Assembly: GCA_965228415.1 (NCBI GenBank)
Contig: OZ245814.1
Span: 5,642,001 to 5,706,000, forward strand
DNA from: Agaribacillus sp965228415
GTDB lineage: Bacteria > Bacteroidota > Bacteroidia > Cytophagales > Cyclobacteriaceae
Reading direction: 5' to 3'
Length of the DNA stretch: 64,000 bases
Of the stretch, positions 1 through 6,913 are shown in pieces (within the stretch, counting starts at the first letter, position 1; the number at the start of each line of letters is the position of its first letter). Under the pieces are notes generated by a model. That model did no database searches. It saw only the letters and a list, made by a program, of their open reading frames with translations, and had not been told where the DNA came from. The position numbers and the translations under genes were made by a program.

Positions 1-1493
1 GCGGTTCGTGGAGTGGTGAACACGGTGATGGTTTGGTGAGAAGTTGGTATAATAAATCCTTTTTCGGTGAGCAACTCTACACAGCATTCCGGGAGGTGAA
101 AAAGCTATTCGATCCGGAGAATTTAATGAATCCCGGGAAAATTATCGAGGCACCATCCATTCAGGAAAACCTTCGTTACGGCTCACAATATCGTGACACA
201 CCGGTAAAATCAACATTTTTCTACCGGGAAGAAAACGGGTTTGCAGAGTCGGTGCACATGTGTACCGGTGTTGGAGAATGCCGGAAAATGCTGGGCGGTA
301 CTATGTGTCCAAGTTTTAAGGCCACCCGGGATGAAGAACATTCCACCAGGGGAAGAGCTAATGCATTAAGAATGGCTATGTCCAATCAGCTGGATAACAA
401 CGGTCTGGCTAGTGAACGGTTGCATGAGGTGATGGATCTTTGTCTGTCGTGCAAGGCCTGTAAATCTGAATGTCCCAGCAATGTGGATATGGCCAAAATG
501 AAAAGTGATACGCTGCAACTCTACTACGATCACCATGGTACCACCTTTCGGGATCGTTTGATCAGGGATTCTGCAAAAATGGCTGCCAATATGGGGAGCT
601 GGAAAGCGTCTATTGTCAACTTTGTGCAGGAGACAGGACTGTTTCGCTTCTTTTTTGAAAAAACCACAAAGTTTGATCGAAGAAGAAAGCTACCTGCTTA
701 TGCACGGGAGCCTTTTTTCAGATGGGCAGCAAAAAATGTTAATGGTTCAAACAGGGGCCATAAAAAAGTAGTATTGTTTGCTGACACTTACCTCAACTTT
801 CACGAGCCTGAAGTTGGCAAGGCAGCCCTGCATTTGTTGAACGCCTGTGGTTACGAAGTCATTATAGCCAATGTAGGTTGTTGTCAAAGACCCAAAATAT
901 CTCATGGCTTTTTGCGTGAAGCCAGAAAAGAAGGAACGGAAACCGCCCTGGCGCTTAAGACCTACCTGGATCAGGGTTTAAAAGTAGTTGTTTGTGAACC
1001 AAGCTGTGCATCGGCGCTGAACGATGACCTCCCGGACCTGCTTGAAGACGAACAGCTTGGAAGGCAATTGAAAGAAGGCGTCATGATGATTGACGTTTTC
1101 CTGGCTGAAGAACTGACCTCGGGACGTTTGGATGTTAGTTTTGAATCTGTGATCGACAAGGTTGCCGTGCATGGGCATTGCCATCAGAAGGCATTGTTTG
1201 GAACCGGTGCCATGCAGAAAATTTATGACGATGCTCAAACCAGTACCACCGAAATACCCTCGGGATGCTGTGGTATGGCCGGTTCATTCGGATATGAAAA
1301 AGAACATTATGATTTGTCGGAAAAGATAGGTGCTTCCATCCTTTTTCCGGCTGTTGATAAGCTTAAAGACGATCATACTATCGTGGCTTGCGGTTTTAGT
1401 TGCCGGCATCAGATCAAACATTTTACAGGGGTGGAAGCCAAACATTGGGTGGAAACGGTGACGGTAAAAGCTGAGGATAAGGCAAAACCATAG
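1..1493 (+). CDS. FAD-linked oxidase / Fe-S (CCG domain) dehydrogenase, C-terminal part (5' end outside window)
   Basis: The reading frame is open from the first base, so this is the C-terminal half of a larger protein. It opens with GSWSGEHGDG, the conserved segment of FAD-linked oxidase C domains, and that domain closes around MNPGKI. Numbering from the TTG codon at 33, ferredoxin-type cysteines follow (C77, C83, C92 and C137/C140/C143/C147), then two CCG-type cysteine-rich repeats (CC283-284, C321, C325, HCHQ 382-385, CCG 412-414, C453, C457). This order matches fused GlcD/GlcF-like 2-hydroxyacid dehydrogenases of the YdiJ/D-2-hydroxyglutarate dehydrogenase type, which pass electrons from a hydroxyacid through FAD and Fe-S clusters to a quinone or other acceptor. 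The exact substrate cannot be told from this part. The gene converges with the MarR gene 19 bases away. Confidence 0.88.
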   Translation, partial: GSWSGEHGDGLVRSWYNKSFFGEQLYTAFREVKKLFDPENLMNPGKIIEAPSIQENLRYGSQYRDTPVKSTFFYREENGFAESVHMCTGVGECRKMLGGTMCPSFKATRDEEHSTRGRANALRMAMSNQLDNNGLASERLHEVMDLCLSCKACKSECPSNVDMAKMKSDTLQLYYDHHGTTFRDRLIRDSAKMAANMGSWKASIVNFVQETGLFRFFFEKTTKFDRRRKLPAYAREPFFRWAAKNVNGSNRGHKKVVLFADTYLNFHEPEVGKAALHLLNACGYEVIIANVGCCQRPKISHGFLREARKEGTETALALKTYLDQGLKVVVCEPSCASALNDDLPDLLEDEQLGRQLKEGVMMIDVFLAEELTSGRLDVSFESVIDKVAVHGHCHQKALFGTGAMQKIYDDAQTSTTEIPSGCCGMAGSFGYEKEHYDLSEKIGASILFPAVDKLKDDHTIVACGFSCRHQIKHFTGVEAKHWVETVTVKAEDKAKP

Positions 1494-1512
1494 CTATGGC
1501 GCCCCGGCACTT

Positions 1513-2139
1513 TCAGGCATGGTTGGAAGGTTCATGTTCCGGACAATCCACTCTCAATTCCGTACCCTTTAAGCGGAGGTTTAAAAATTGACAAAAATGT
1601 TTGTTTTCCCTGTCACCTTCATAAAACCGGCAGCTAAAACACATTCGCTGCAAAGAAACAATGCCCTTTTGATTGAGACTTTGGATAAGTTTAAAAAGAC
1701 TGCGAAAAAGATTTTCTTTTTCTTTCCCGTCAAGTTCGGCAATTGAGGCCTGTAACGCGCCGGAAAACGGCGCGATCCTGCCGGTAGCCTTTTTGCCCGC
1801 TGGCGTCAGATTTAAAAAAAAGCTCCTTGTATCCGTCTTATCAATCTTCTTGGCAATCATTTGCTTACTAATCAAAGACTTGACGGCATCGCTGATCGTG
1901 GCCTTGGTCATGTTGAATTCTTTGGCGAGATAGGCTACCTTTCTTTGACCGGCGCTATGAAAGTTCAAAAACAATAAAATCTGAAGCTGGATAGGACTAA
2001 GTCCGTTTTCTTTTGCCTGCTCCCAAAGTAAGACTCTGAATACCTCGGCAAATTTTTCCAGGGTTACCACTATTTTATGGTCCAGACCGACGGATTGTTG
2101 ATGAGGGTTAAATGGAGATTCTAAATTTTCACGCGCCAT
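1513..2139 (-). CDS. MarR-family regulator with C-terminal four-cysteine motif
   Basis: A 208-residue winged-helix repressor-type protein. The MarR core runs from about residue 22 to 155, with the recognition helix around 76-92 (NMTKATISDAVKSLISK) and the wing after it (KIDKTDTRSFFLNLT). Unlike classical MarR it carries a tail with cysteines at 167, 170, 183 and 199 (CxxC-x12-C-x15-C) in a conserved-looking RFYEG...HFCQFL...DCPEHE setting, which could hold a metal or Fe-S centre or act as a thiol switch. It is the last gene in a minus-strand series with the Rof, DUF2024 and secreted-protein genes, 267 bases downstream of them. A MarR-like palindrome lies in front of that series at 3730-3754, so local control is plausible but not shown. 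Confidence 0.85.
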   Translation of the reverse strand: MARENLESPFNPHQQSVGLDHKIVVTLEKFAEVFRVLLWEQAKENGLSPIQLQILLFLNFHSAGQRKVAYLAKEFNMTKATISDAVKSLISKQMIAKKIDKTDTRSFFLNLTPAGKKATGRIAPFSGALQASIAELDGKEKENLFRSLFKLIQSLNQKGIVSLQRMCFSCRFYEGDRENKHFCQFLNLRLKGTELRVDCPEHEPSNHA

Positions 2140-2406
2140 GTTTTGATGATTATTTCAATTTCCCCGGTTTTTGATGAGTCGATGGCTTATCCTTTTGTCA
2201 TCAGCCAACCGAAAGAGGAATTATCATTTGACCGTTTGAAGGTAAATGTATAATAAATTTTAAGCATCCTTGTCGATTCTTGGTTGATTTTTAGCCGCGA
2301 CCTGATTTTCTATGGTGTTGGTATAACTATCGGTGTTAATAGATTCAGGGGCCGTATAAGGCCCCGTTAAATCTTTTATTAAACTAATGCTGCTTTTTCA
2401 GGGGCA

Positions 2407-2676
2407 TCAGTCACATTCACAACTTAAATCGTCAAATCCGCTACCCGGGGCATAAACACCATTAATGCCTACAATCCTGTCCAGCCGGATCTGTTCCCCG
2501 GTATTTAATTGCATAAATTCAGCCCCGTCTTTAACGAAAAAATCCCTGATAATGGCATCAATTTTCAATAATTCATGTATTTCGCTGAAGTAGTGAATCC
2601 TGGAATATTTTTTCATGGTAGCTGCGACCTCCAGGTGGTCGTAAAAGCTGCAATCAATTGGCTTGTAATCAGTCAT
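2407..2676 (-). CDS. rof: Rho-binding antiterminator (Rof/YaeO family)
   Basis: An 89-residue protein that follows the E. coli Rof pattern: an N-terminal YKPIDCSFYDHLEVAA (Rof has YxPIxCxxYDxLExA), a basic/aromatic stretch, and a closing GEQIRLDRIVGI that corresponds to the TRELRLDKI segment. Rof folds as an Sm-like barrel, binds the primary RNA-binding site of Rho and inhibits termination. The protein ends in a CECD tail not present in E. coli Rof. It lies 21 bases downstream of the DUF2024 gene, probably as the third gene of a three-gene operon. The assignment rests on motif similarity; the function in this phylum is transferred from E. coli. Confidence 0.72.
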   Translation of the reverse strand: MTDYKPIDCSFYDHLEVAATMKKYSRIHYFSEIHELLKIDAIIRDFFVKDGAEFMQLNTGEQIRLDRIVGINGVYAPGSGFDDLSCECD

Positions 2677-2697
2677 GTTTAAAATGGTTTGGGAGGG

Positions 2698-2958
2698 TTA
2701 ATGACAACCCTCCATTTCTACAATATAGTATCCCCTGGTATTAATTTCAACCTCCAACGCCGGTGAGGCCTGCTCTATGTGACAAAATCTACATTCTTCA
2801 GCGGTTAAAGGTTGCCCTTCCTGGCCTTTGAGCGCCAGGTATGCCCGCCCATATTTTTGCACTTCATTGAATACTGTCCCCTCTTTAACGACTATATCAA
2901 AGTGCATGATGGTGTTATCCCTTTTGGTTACGTAAGTGTCAAATACTGCTGCTTTCAT
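2698..2958 (-). CDS. DUF2024 family protein
   Basis: An 86-residue protein with the DUF2024 signature: KAAVFDTYVTKRDNTIMHFDI at the start, GQPLTAEECRFCHIE in the middle and a C-terminal GYYIVEMEGCH. No biochemical role is established for the family. The conserved CRFCHIE (CxxCH) looks like a metal or redox site but not a normal exported haem c site, because there is no signal peptide. Its ATG overlaps the stop codon of the upstream secreted-protein gene (2955-2958), indicating translational coupling, and rof follows 21 bases later. The neighbours suggest shared stress-linked control. Confidence 0.85.
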   Translation of the reverse strand: MKAAVFDTYVTKRDNTIMHFDIVVKEGTVFNEVQKYGRAYLALKGQEGQPLTAEECRFCHIEQASPALEVEINTRGYYIVEMEGCH

Positions 2959-3698
2959 CGGATTACTTTATAGGGAAGTGAAAGATCTCCTGAAGCGACG
3001 CTGTAAACTTCATACACCCCCAGCATCGGCAAATCGCCTTTGGAAGTATTAACCTGCATATAGGCAGTGACGCCATCAAAGGAAAAGTCTGTTTTATGGT
3101 TAATCCTGTATAACGGGATAATTACCTGGATAGAGTTACCTTTCGTCAACACCGGAAATCCGGGAGAGTCCATATACATGGGCATACCGGGATTGGTGGG
3201 CGGTAGTTTAACGGACGGGTCTCCTTTTTCAAATTGTCGCACAGACAAACCGCCGGAAACCCTTTTATCTTCATTGAGCACTACCCAGTGAGGGTGCCAG
3301 ATCACGCCGTCATTATCGAATACCTGATCGTTGTTCTCATCCCAAAGCGGGGTATCATCAAAATCGGGGTGAGAGGTGAGGGCAAGCGCGACAATACCCT
3401 GAACTGCATTGAATCCAACATCCTCGGGCTTTAGGGAAGTGGGAAATACATAACCCAATACCGGTGCGCCATCCACCTGCCCAACAGGTGTTGGAAGACT
3501 TTGACCAGCCCTACCAGCTACAATGATCTCAAAGATCAGTAGTTGTAATTGTTCATGATGCTTCACCTGTACACGGTTAATTACCAAATCTTTTGTGCTC
3601 TTAAAACCCGGGTCGCTGTGTAAAGGTTCCTGTGACTGGGCGTTTGTCAATGACCATAGACAAGTAAAGAGTGTTAATAGAAATGCTTTTGTTTTCAT
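2955..3698 (-). CDS. secreted protein of unknown function
   Basis: A 247-residue protein beginning with a clear signal peptide (MKTKAFLLTLFTCLWSLTNA, cleavage near residue 21). The mature part is about 225 residues, probably mainly beta-structure, with repeated GVIWHPHWVVL- and VNRVQVKHHEQLQLLIFEIIV-type strands and few cysteines. I do not recognise the family. It is the first gene of an operon with the DUF2024 and rof genes (4-base overlap) and is preceded by a strong palindromic operator at 3730-3754. The coupling to two small cytosolic proteins suggests a periplasmic partner of a stress response, but nothing in the sequence names a ligand. Confidence 0.75.
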   Translation of the reverse strand: MKTKAFLLTLFTCLWSLTNAQSQEPLHSDPGFKSTKDLVINRVQVKHHEQLQLLIFEIIVAGRAGQSLPTPVGQVDGAPVLGYVFPTSLKPEDVGFNAVQGIVALALTSHPDFDDTPLWDENNDQVFDNDGVIWHPHWVVLNEDKRVSGGLSVRQFEKGDPSVKLPPTNPGMPMYMDSPGFPVLTKGNSIQVIIPLYRINHKTDFSFDGVTAYMQVNTSKGDLPMLGVYEVYSVASGDLSLPYKVIR

Positions 3699-3729
3699 TT
3701 TTTAGTTAATGTTTAATAAAACTTTAATA

Positions 3730-3786
3730 ATTTAGTTAGGAATACTAACTAAATACGCAAATCATATAATTAGGTTTCCTAACTAA
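3730..3786. promoter_or_regulatory. palindromic operators, probably MarR-type
   Basis: A perfect inverted repeat, ATTTAGTTAG-n5-CTAACTAAAT (3730-3754, 10-bp arms), is followed 15 bases on by a related shorter one, TTAGG-TTT-CCTAA (3770-3782), continuing as CTAAG. Both use the half-site CTAACTAA/CCTAACTAA. They lie 32-90 bases before the start of the secreted-protein/DUF2024/rof operon, where a repressor would block transcription. Arm length and spacing fit a MarR dimer, and the four-cysteine MarR gene lies at the end of the same gene series. The rest of the 384-base gap (3787-4082) shows nothing I can name. Confidence 0.65.
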
Positions 3787-4082
3787 GTAAAAAATGATCA
3801 AACATCCATTTTAATGATAAGGAGGAAACACTGTCTGGTGAGGATTGCTATCTGACATCAGGACCACAAAACTTCGGAGAATCGCGGATAGGAGAAGAAA
3901 GTTCGGGTGTCAGGTTGATCCAGGCCTTTTTCAACACCCAAATCTTTTAGGGTTTGACCTGGCAGAATAGTTATAAGCCTACTTAATAAAGAAGCGCGTC
4001 CGTAGCCTTCAACGGTAATATTTTAATATTACCATGCTTACTTGAATCTGAGACAAAGCTAGTATCCATTTGTCTCATGGAT

Positions 4083-4691
4083 TCAACCGGAAGAATCTTT
4101 TAACTCATTGTAAAAGATAAACAACTGTGTCAGGTGAGCAGCTTTATTTGGCTTTAGATTTTGTTTCTCAATGAACTCATTTACTTTATCGGCATGAGCG
4201 CTCATCAGTTTCAGGAGATTCTTTTTCGATGGTACCAGGGATCTTACAAATTGCGATTCGTCTAGGTAATAAAACTGGTCTATCTTTTTAACCACCGTTT
4301 TCTTGCCAACGCGCCTTCTGACAGTTGCTTCCCTTTTTAGTAAACTCACACCGCCGCTGGTAACGATCTGAAAAAATTGCGATACCATTTTATTTTCGTA
4401 AACCCTGACAGAAATGGCATGATACCGCTTTTTGCATGTAAGGTCATTATTGTGTACCTCAAAATAATCTACCAACCTGGGTGTAAAGGTTTTTATCTTA
4501 CTCCCAGCCTTGTACATAAGGATATTATGTTTCAGGCGATAACTTATTTGTCCCGACAAAGTGTGCCCGTTTTTCAGTTGAATTTTTCCCGGGAGCCAAG
4601 ACTGTTTAGGCGAATTGGCGGCCGATACCTCTAAACATGGATATACCATCACCACCACTACAAAAGTCAGCAAGATTCTCATAGCCTTCAA
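4083..4691 (-). CDS. exported protein of unknown function
   Basis: A 202-residue protein with an N-terminal signal peptide (hydrophobic segment at about 5-24, cleavage after VSA). The mature part is basic, with a short beta-rich start (KIQLKNGHTLSGQISY) that recalls small barrel folds, a basic VRRRVGKKTVVKK stretch near 125-137 and a helical C-terminus. I cannot assign a family with confidence. It stands alone, with 384-base intergenic gaps on both sides, and is transcribed like its neighbours on the minus strand. Confidence 0.6.
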   Translation of the reverse strand: MKAMRILLTFVVVVMVYPCLEVSAANSPKQSWLPGKIQLKNGHTLSGQISYRLKHNILMYKAGSKIKTFTPRLVDYFEVHNNDLTCKKRYHAISVRVYENKMVSQFFQIVTSGGVSLLKREATVRRRVGKKTVVKKIDQFYYLDESQFVRSLVPSKKNLLKLMSAHADKVNEFIEKQNLKPNKAAHLTQLFIFYNELKDSSG

Positions 4692-5076
4692 TTTTTAATG
4701 CAACCGAATCCCCTCGTTTTAGGGTACAAAAAACCTTCAGACGCTTCAAAACGAGGTCAGTCCAGTTTGTTAAAACCATATTTTAAGGAATCAGATAGAA
4801 AGGCCCAATGAGACTTGTATAGCATTAATTGGCCTGCATAGAACAGACCAGAAACTACAAGCAGGTCCTTGACTTCTAAATTTCCTTTATATTCATCCAG
4901 GAATATCGAAAATAGATTTAGGTAAGAAATCGCTTTCCGAGAACTCCTTACATAAATTTATTAATACTTTGCGTCATTTGCAATGTGTAGGAAGTATCTT
5001 AATTACTCAAGTTACAATTTCATGCCTTTTGTGGCGGAATTTAACCACTTTCATGGCATGAATCTGTCAATTTAGC
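4692..5076. other. 385-base gap with a long inverted repeat
   Basis: No gene seen. Near its right end an imperfect hairpin has outer arms TTCATGCC (5019-5026) and GGCATGAA (5055-5062) and inner arms GTGG (5031-5034) and CCAC (5045-5048). It lies just downstream of the azoreductase stop and could be its transcript end, although no clear T-run follows on the minus strand. Confidence 0.4.
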
Positions 5077-5682
5077 TTAAAAAGTAGCTGCCGGGCGGAT
5101 GTTTTCGATATAATTTTGGGCCGCTTTTACCCTTTGCTCCCCTTCAAAAAGGATCTGATCAGCCTTGATGACTTCCACATTTCTGATTCCTATAAATGAC
5201 AGGACATGCTTAAGATAACCGGTAGCATAATCTTTGCTACTTCCTACCTCAGTACCTGCTGAAACCACAATTAAGTAGGTTTTGGTATCTTCTAAAAGAC
5301 CTTCGGAAACTTTATTTTTGTACCTGAAGGTAACATTTGCCCTGCATATCAGATCAATGTAGGCCTTCAGCGCGGCCGGGATACCAAAATTGTATATGGG
5401 AAAGCCGATTACCAGGGTATCTATCATTTTGATTTCTTCAATCAGATCATCTGAAATTTTCAACGCCTTTTTAACGGATTCACTTTTCGTAGCCCCGACG
5501 GTTAGCATGCCTTTCACCATTTCATTACTTACAAAAGGAATCCCTTCAGTTAAATCGCGATGAACAACTTCCGCCTGCGGGAAATTGGCCTGGAGCTGTG
5601 CGATTAATTGATCAGTTAGCAAGCGGCTGTAAGATCCCTCTTTTCTGCTGCTGGCGTCTATTCTTAATATTTTTTTTGTCAT
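5077..5682 (-). CDS. azoR: FMN-dependent NADH-azoreductase / quinone reductase
   Basis: A 201-residue flavodoxin-like protein of the AzoR/AcpD family. It starts KKILRIDASSRKEGSYSR, the phosphate-binding loop for FMN, and continues with the family segments VIGFPIYNFGIPAALKAYIDLI (around 93-112) and the VVSAGTEVG loop. AzoR enzymes use NADH to reduce azo compounds and, more relevantly in cells, quinones by two-electron transfer, limiting redox cycling. It is the third gene of a minus-strand operon with an AhpD-like protein (101 bases upstream) and a DoxX membrane protein, divergent from a MocR regulator: a set typical of quinone/electrophile or thiol-stress responses. Confidence 0.9.
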   Translation of the reverse strand: MTKKILRIDASSRKEGSYSRLLTDQLIAQLQANFPQAEVVHRDLTEGIPFVSNEMVKGMLTVGATKSESVKKALKISDDLIEEIKMIDTLVIGFPIYNFGIPAALKAYIDLICRANVTFRYKNKVSEGLLEDTKTYLIVVSAGTEVGSSKDYATGYLKHVLSFIGIRNVEVIKADQILFEGEQRVKAAQNYIENIRPAATF

Positions 5683-5783
5683 GATTATTTTGTCTTGTCA
5701 ATTTATCGTTCAATGAGGATGAGAAAGGTGAGGGCGCCACATGCTTATCTCCATTGCGGAGGCTATGACGGCCCTCTACCAAG

Positions 5784-6227
5784 TTACTGAGGCTGTAGTT
5801 TTGTGGCGACACCCATGCGATTCCACGTGTTGATGGTATTAATGGCGATAAGGAGTTGGGCCAGGTATTGCTCGCCAAAAAGCTCCAGGTTCTTATTATA
5901 AACCTCGTCTGAAACACCATGATCCGAAATTAGAGTAACTTCTTCGGTAAGTGCCAGCACTGCCCTTTCCTCTTCGGAAAAAAATGGTGATTCCTGCCAG
6001 GCACTTAACGCAAATAGTCTTTTTGCCGACTCGCCGGCGGCCAACGCTTCCTCCGTGTGCAGATGTATGCAGAAGTTGCATTTATTGATTTGGGAGGCTC
6101 TTACTTTGATCAGGTTACTGATCCTGGTAGAAATTGGCGTTTTTTCCAGAAACTCCTCGAACTTAAACATGATGCCATATCCTTTCGGCTCTACTTTGCT
6201 AAGATTAATTCTTGGTTTGTTTTGCAT
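5784..6227 (-). CDS. carboxymuconolactone decarboxylase / AhpD-like protein
   Basis: A 147-residue all-helical protein. The family active-site motif is visible as INKCNFCIHLHTEEA (CxxC followed by xHxxE/A near residues 50-60), the disulphide pair and histidine of AhpD-like peroxidase-associated domains. Such proteins act as thiol-disulphide partners or low-rate peroxidases. The CxxC supports AhpD-like redox chemistry rather than a true decarboxylase. It lies 12 bases downstream of doxX and 101 bases upstream of azoR, so the three are probably cotranscribed. Confidence 0.87.
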   Translation of the reverse strand: MQNKPRINLSKVEPKGYGIMFKFEEFLEKTPISTRISNLIKVRASQINKCNFCIHLHTEEALAAGESAKRLFALSAWQESPFFSEEERAVLALTEEVTLISDHGVSDEVYNKNLELFGEQYLAQLLIAINTINTWNRMGVATKLQPQ

Positions 6228-6239
6228 GGTTAAAGATTT

Positions 6240-6710
6240 TTAGATTAATGTCTGTGGTTTTTTTAATTGTAATCGTTCATCAATACTCCATTTGTAGCGA
6301 GGGATGCCCGCCAGTAGTAAGGCTGCGGCGCTATCGACAAATACGGAATAGTCTAACGGAGCTTTAATGCCCAGGGCATAGGTCATGGCGAGGGCAAATA
6401 GCAGGATCAAGGCTGCCGTTCCAAGGGCTGCCCACCTTGTTTTATATCCCAAAATCAATGTGGTGCCAAATATTATTTCCAGGCCGGTAGCTATGATTGC
6501 CAATATTGGTGCCATCGAAATTCCCGCAAATGCATTCAACTGATGGGTATAGGTCACAAAGTTTTCCCAGTTGCCCCAGGCAACACCCTCCGCTCCCGGG
6601 GCACCCCAAAAGCCAAATCTGTCAGCTACTGCAGATAGTAAGGTGAAACCCAACATCAACCGGAGGTATAGACCTGCTAAATCGCTAATTCTTTTTTGAT
6701 TAATTTTCAT
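6240..6710 (-). CDS. DoxX-family membrane protein
   Basis: About 156 residues from the ATG at 6710; a TTG nine codons upstream (6737) is the alternative start, and the ATG is preferred because the hydrophilic KINQKR start precedes the first membrane helix directly. Four hydrophobic helices are visible in the DoxX arrangement (LAGLYLRLMLGFTLLSAVADR, MAPILAIIATGLEIIFGTTL, AALGTAALILLFALAMTYA, FVDSAAALLLAGI). DoxX proteins take part in oxidative-stress membrane complexes or thiosulphate:quinone reduction in other organisms; the role here is unknown. It is the first gene of the doxX-ahpD-azoR operon. Confidence 0.85.
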   Translation of the reverse strand: MKINQKRISDLAGLYLRLMLGFTLLSAVADRFGFWGAPGAEGVAWGNWENFVTYTHQLNAFAGISMAPILAIIATGLEIIFGTTLILGYKTRWAALGTAALILLFALAMTYALGIKAPLDYSVFVDSAAALLLAGIPRYKWSIDERLQLKKPQTLI

Positions 6711-6799
6711 CGTAATAATATTTGTTTTCAGGGTCAAACCTCGACGAACAAGCTATGCCGGCTTGACCGATAAGCGCGCAATTCAGGTTTTAGGTTCCG

Positions 6800-6913
6800 G
6801 ATAAATTGTTTGTGGGTTTAAAAGACCTGCTTTCTTTTTTTTGAATTACACGGCAATATTGATAAATTGTTGGCCTATTTTAGTAGTCCAGAATTGATAA
6901 AACTGATAGTCCA
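6800..6913. promoter_or_regulatory. divergent control region with direct repeats, probable MocR operator
   Basis: The 203-base gap between doxX (minus) and the MocR gene (plus) holds tandem repeats in the same direction: GATAAATTGTT at 6800-6810 and 6861-6871, TTGATAAA at 6859-6866 and 6894-6901, and TAGTCCA at 6884-6890 and 6907-6913 (23 bases apart, about two helical turns). Regulators of the GntR/MocR class bind direct repeats and usually control a divergent neighbour, so this is the likely target of the gene at 6914. Confidence 0.45.

Noticed and set aside
5612..5920. A 102-codon minus-strand frame across the azoR/AhpD-like junction
   Set aside because: It overlaps two well-supported genes in another frame and has no family pattern.
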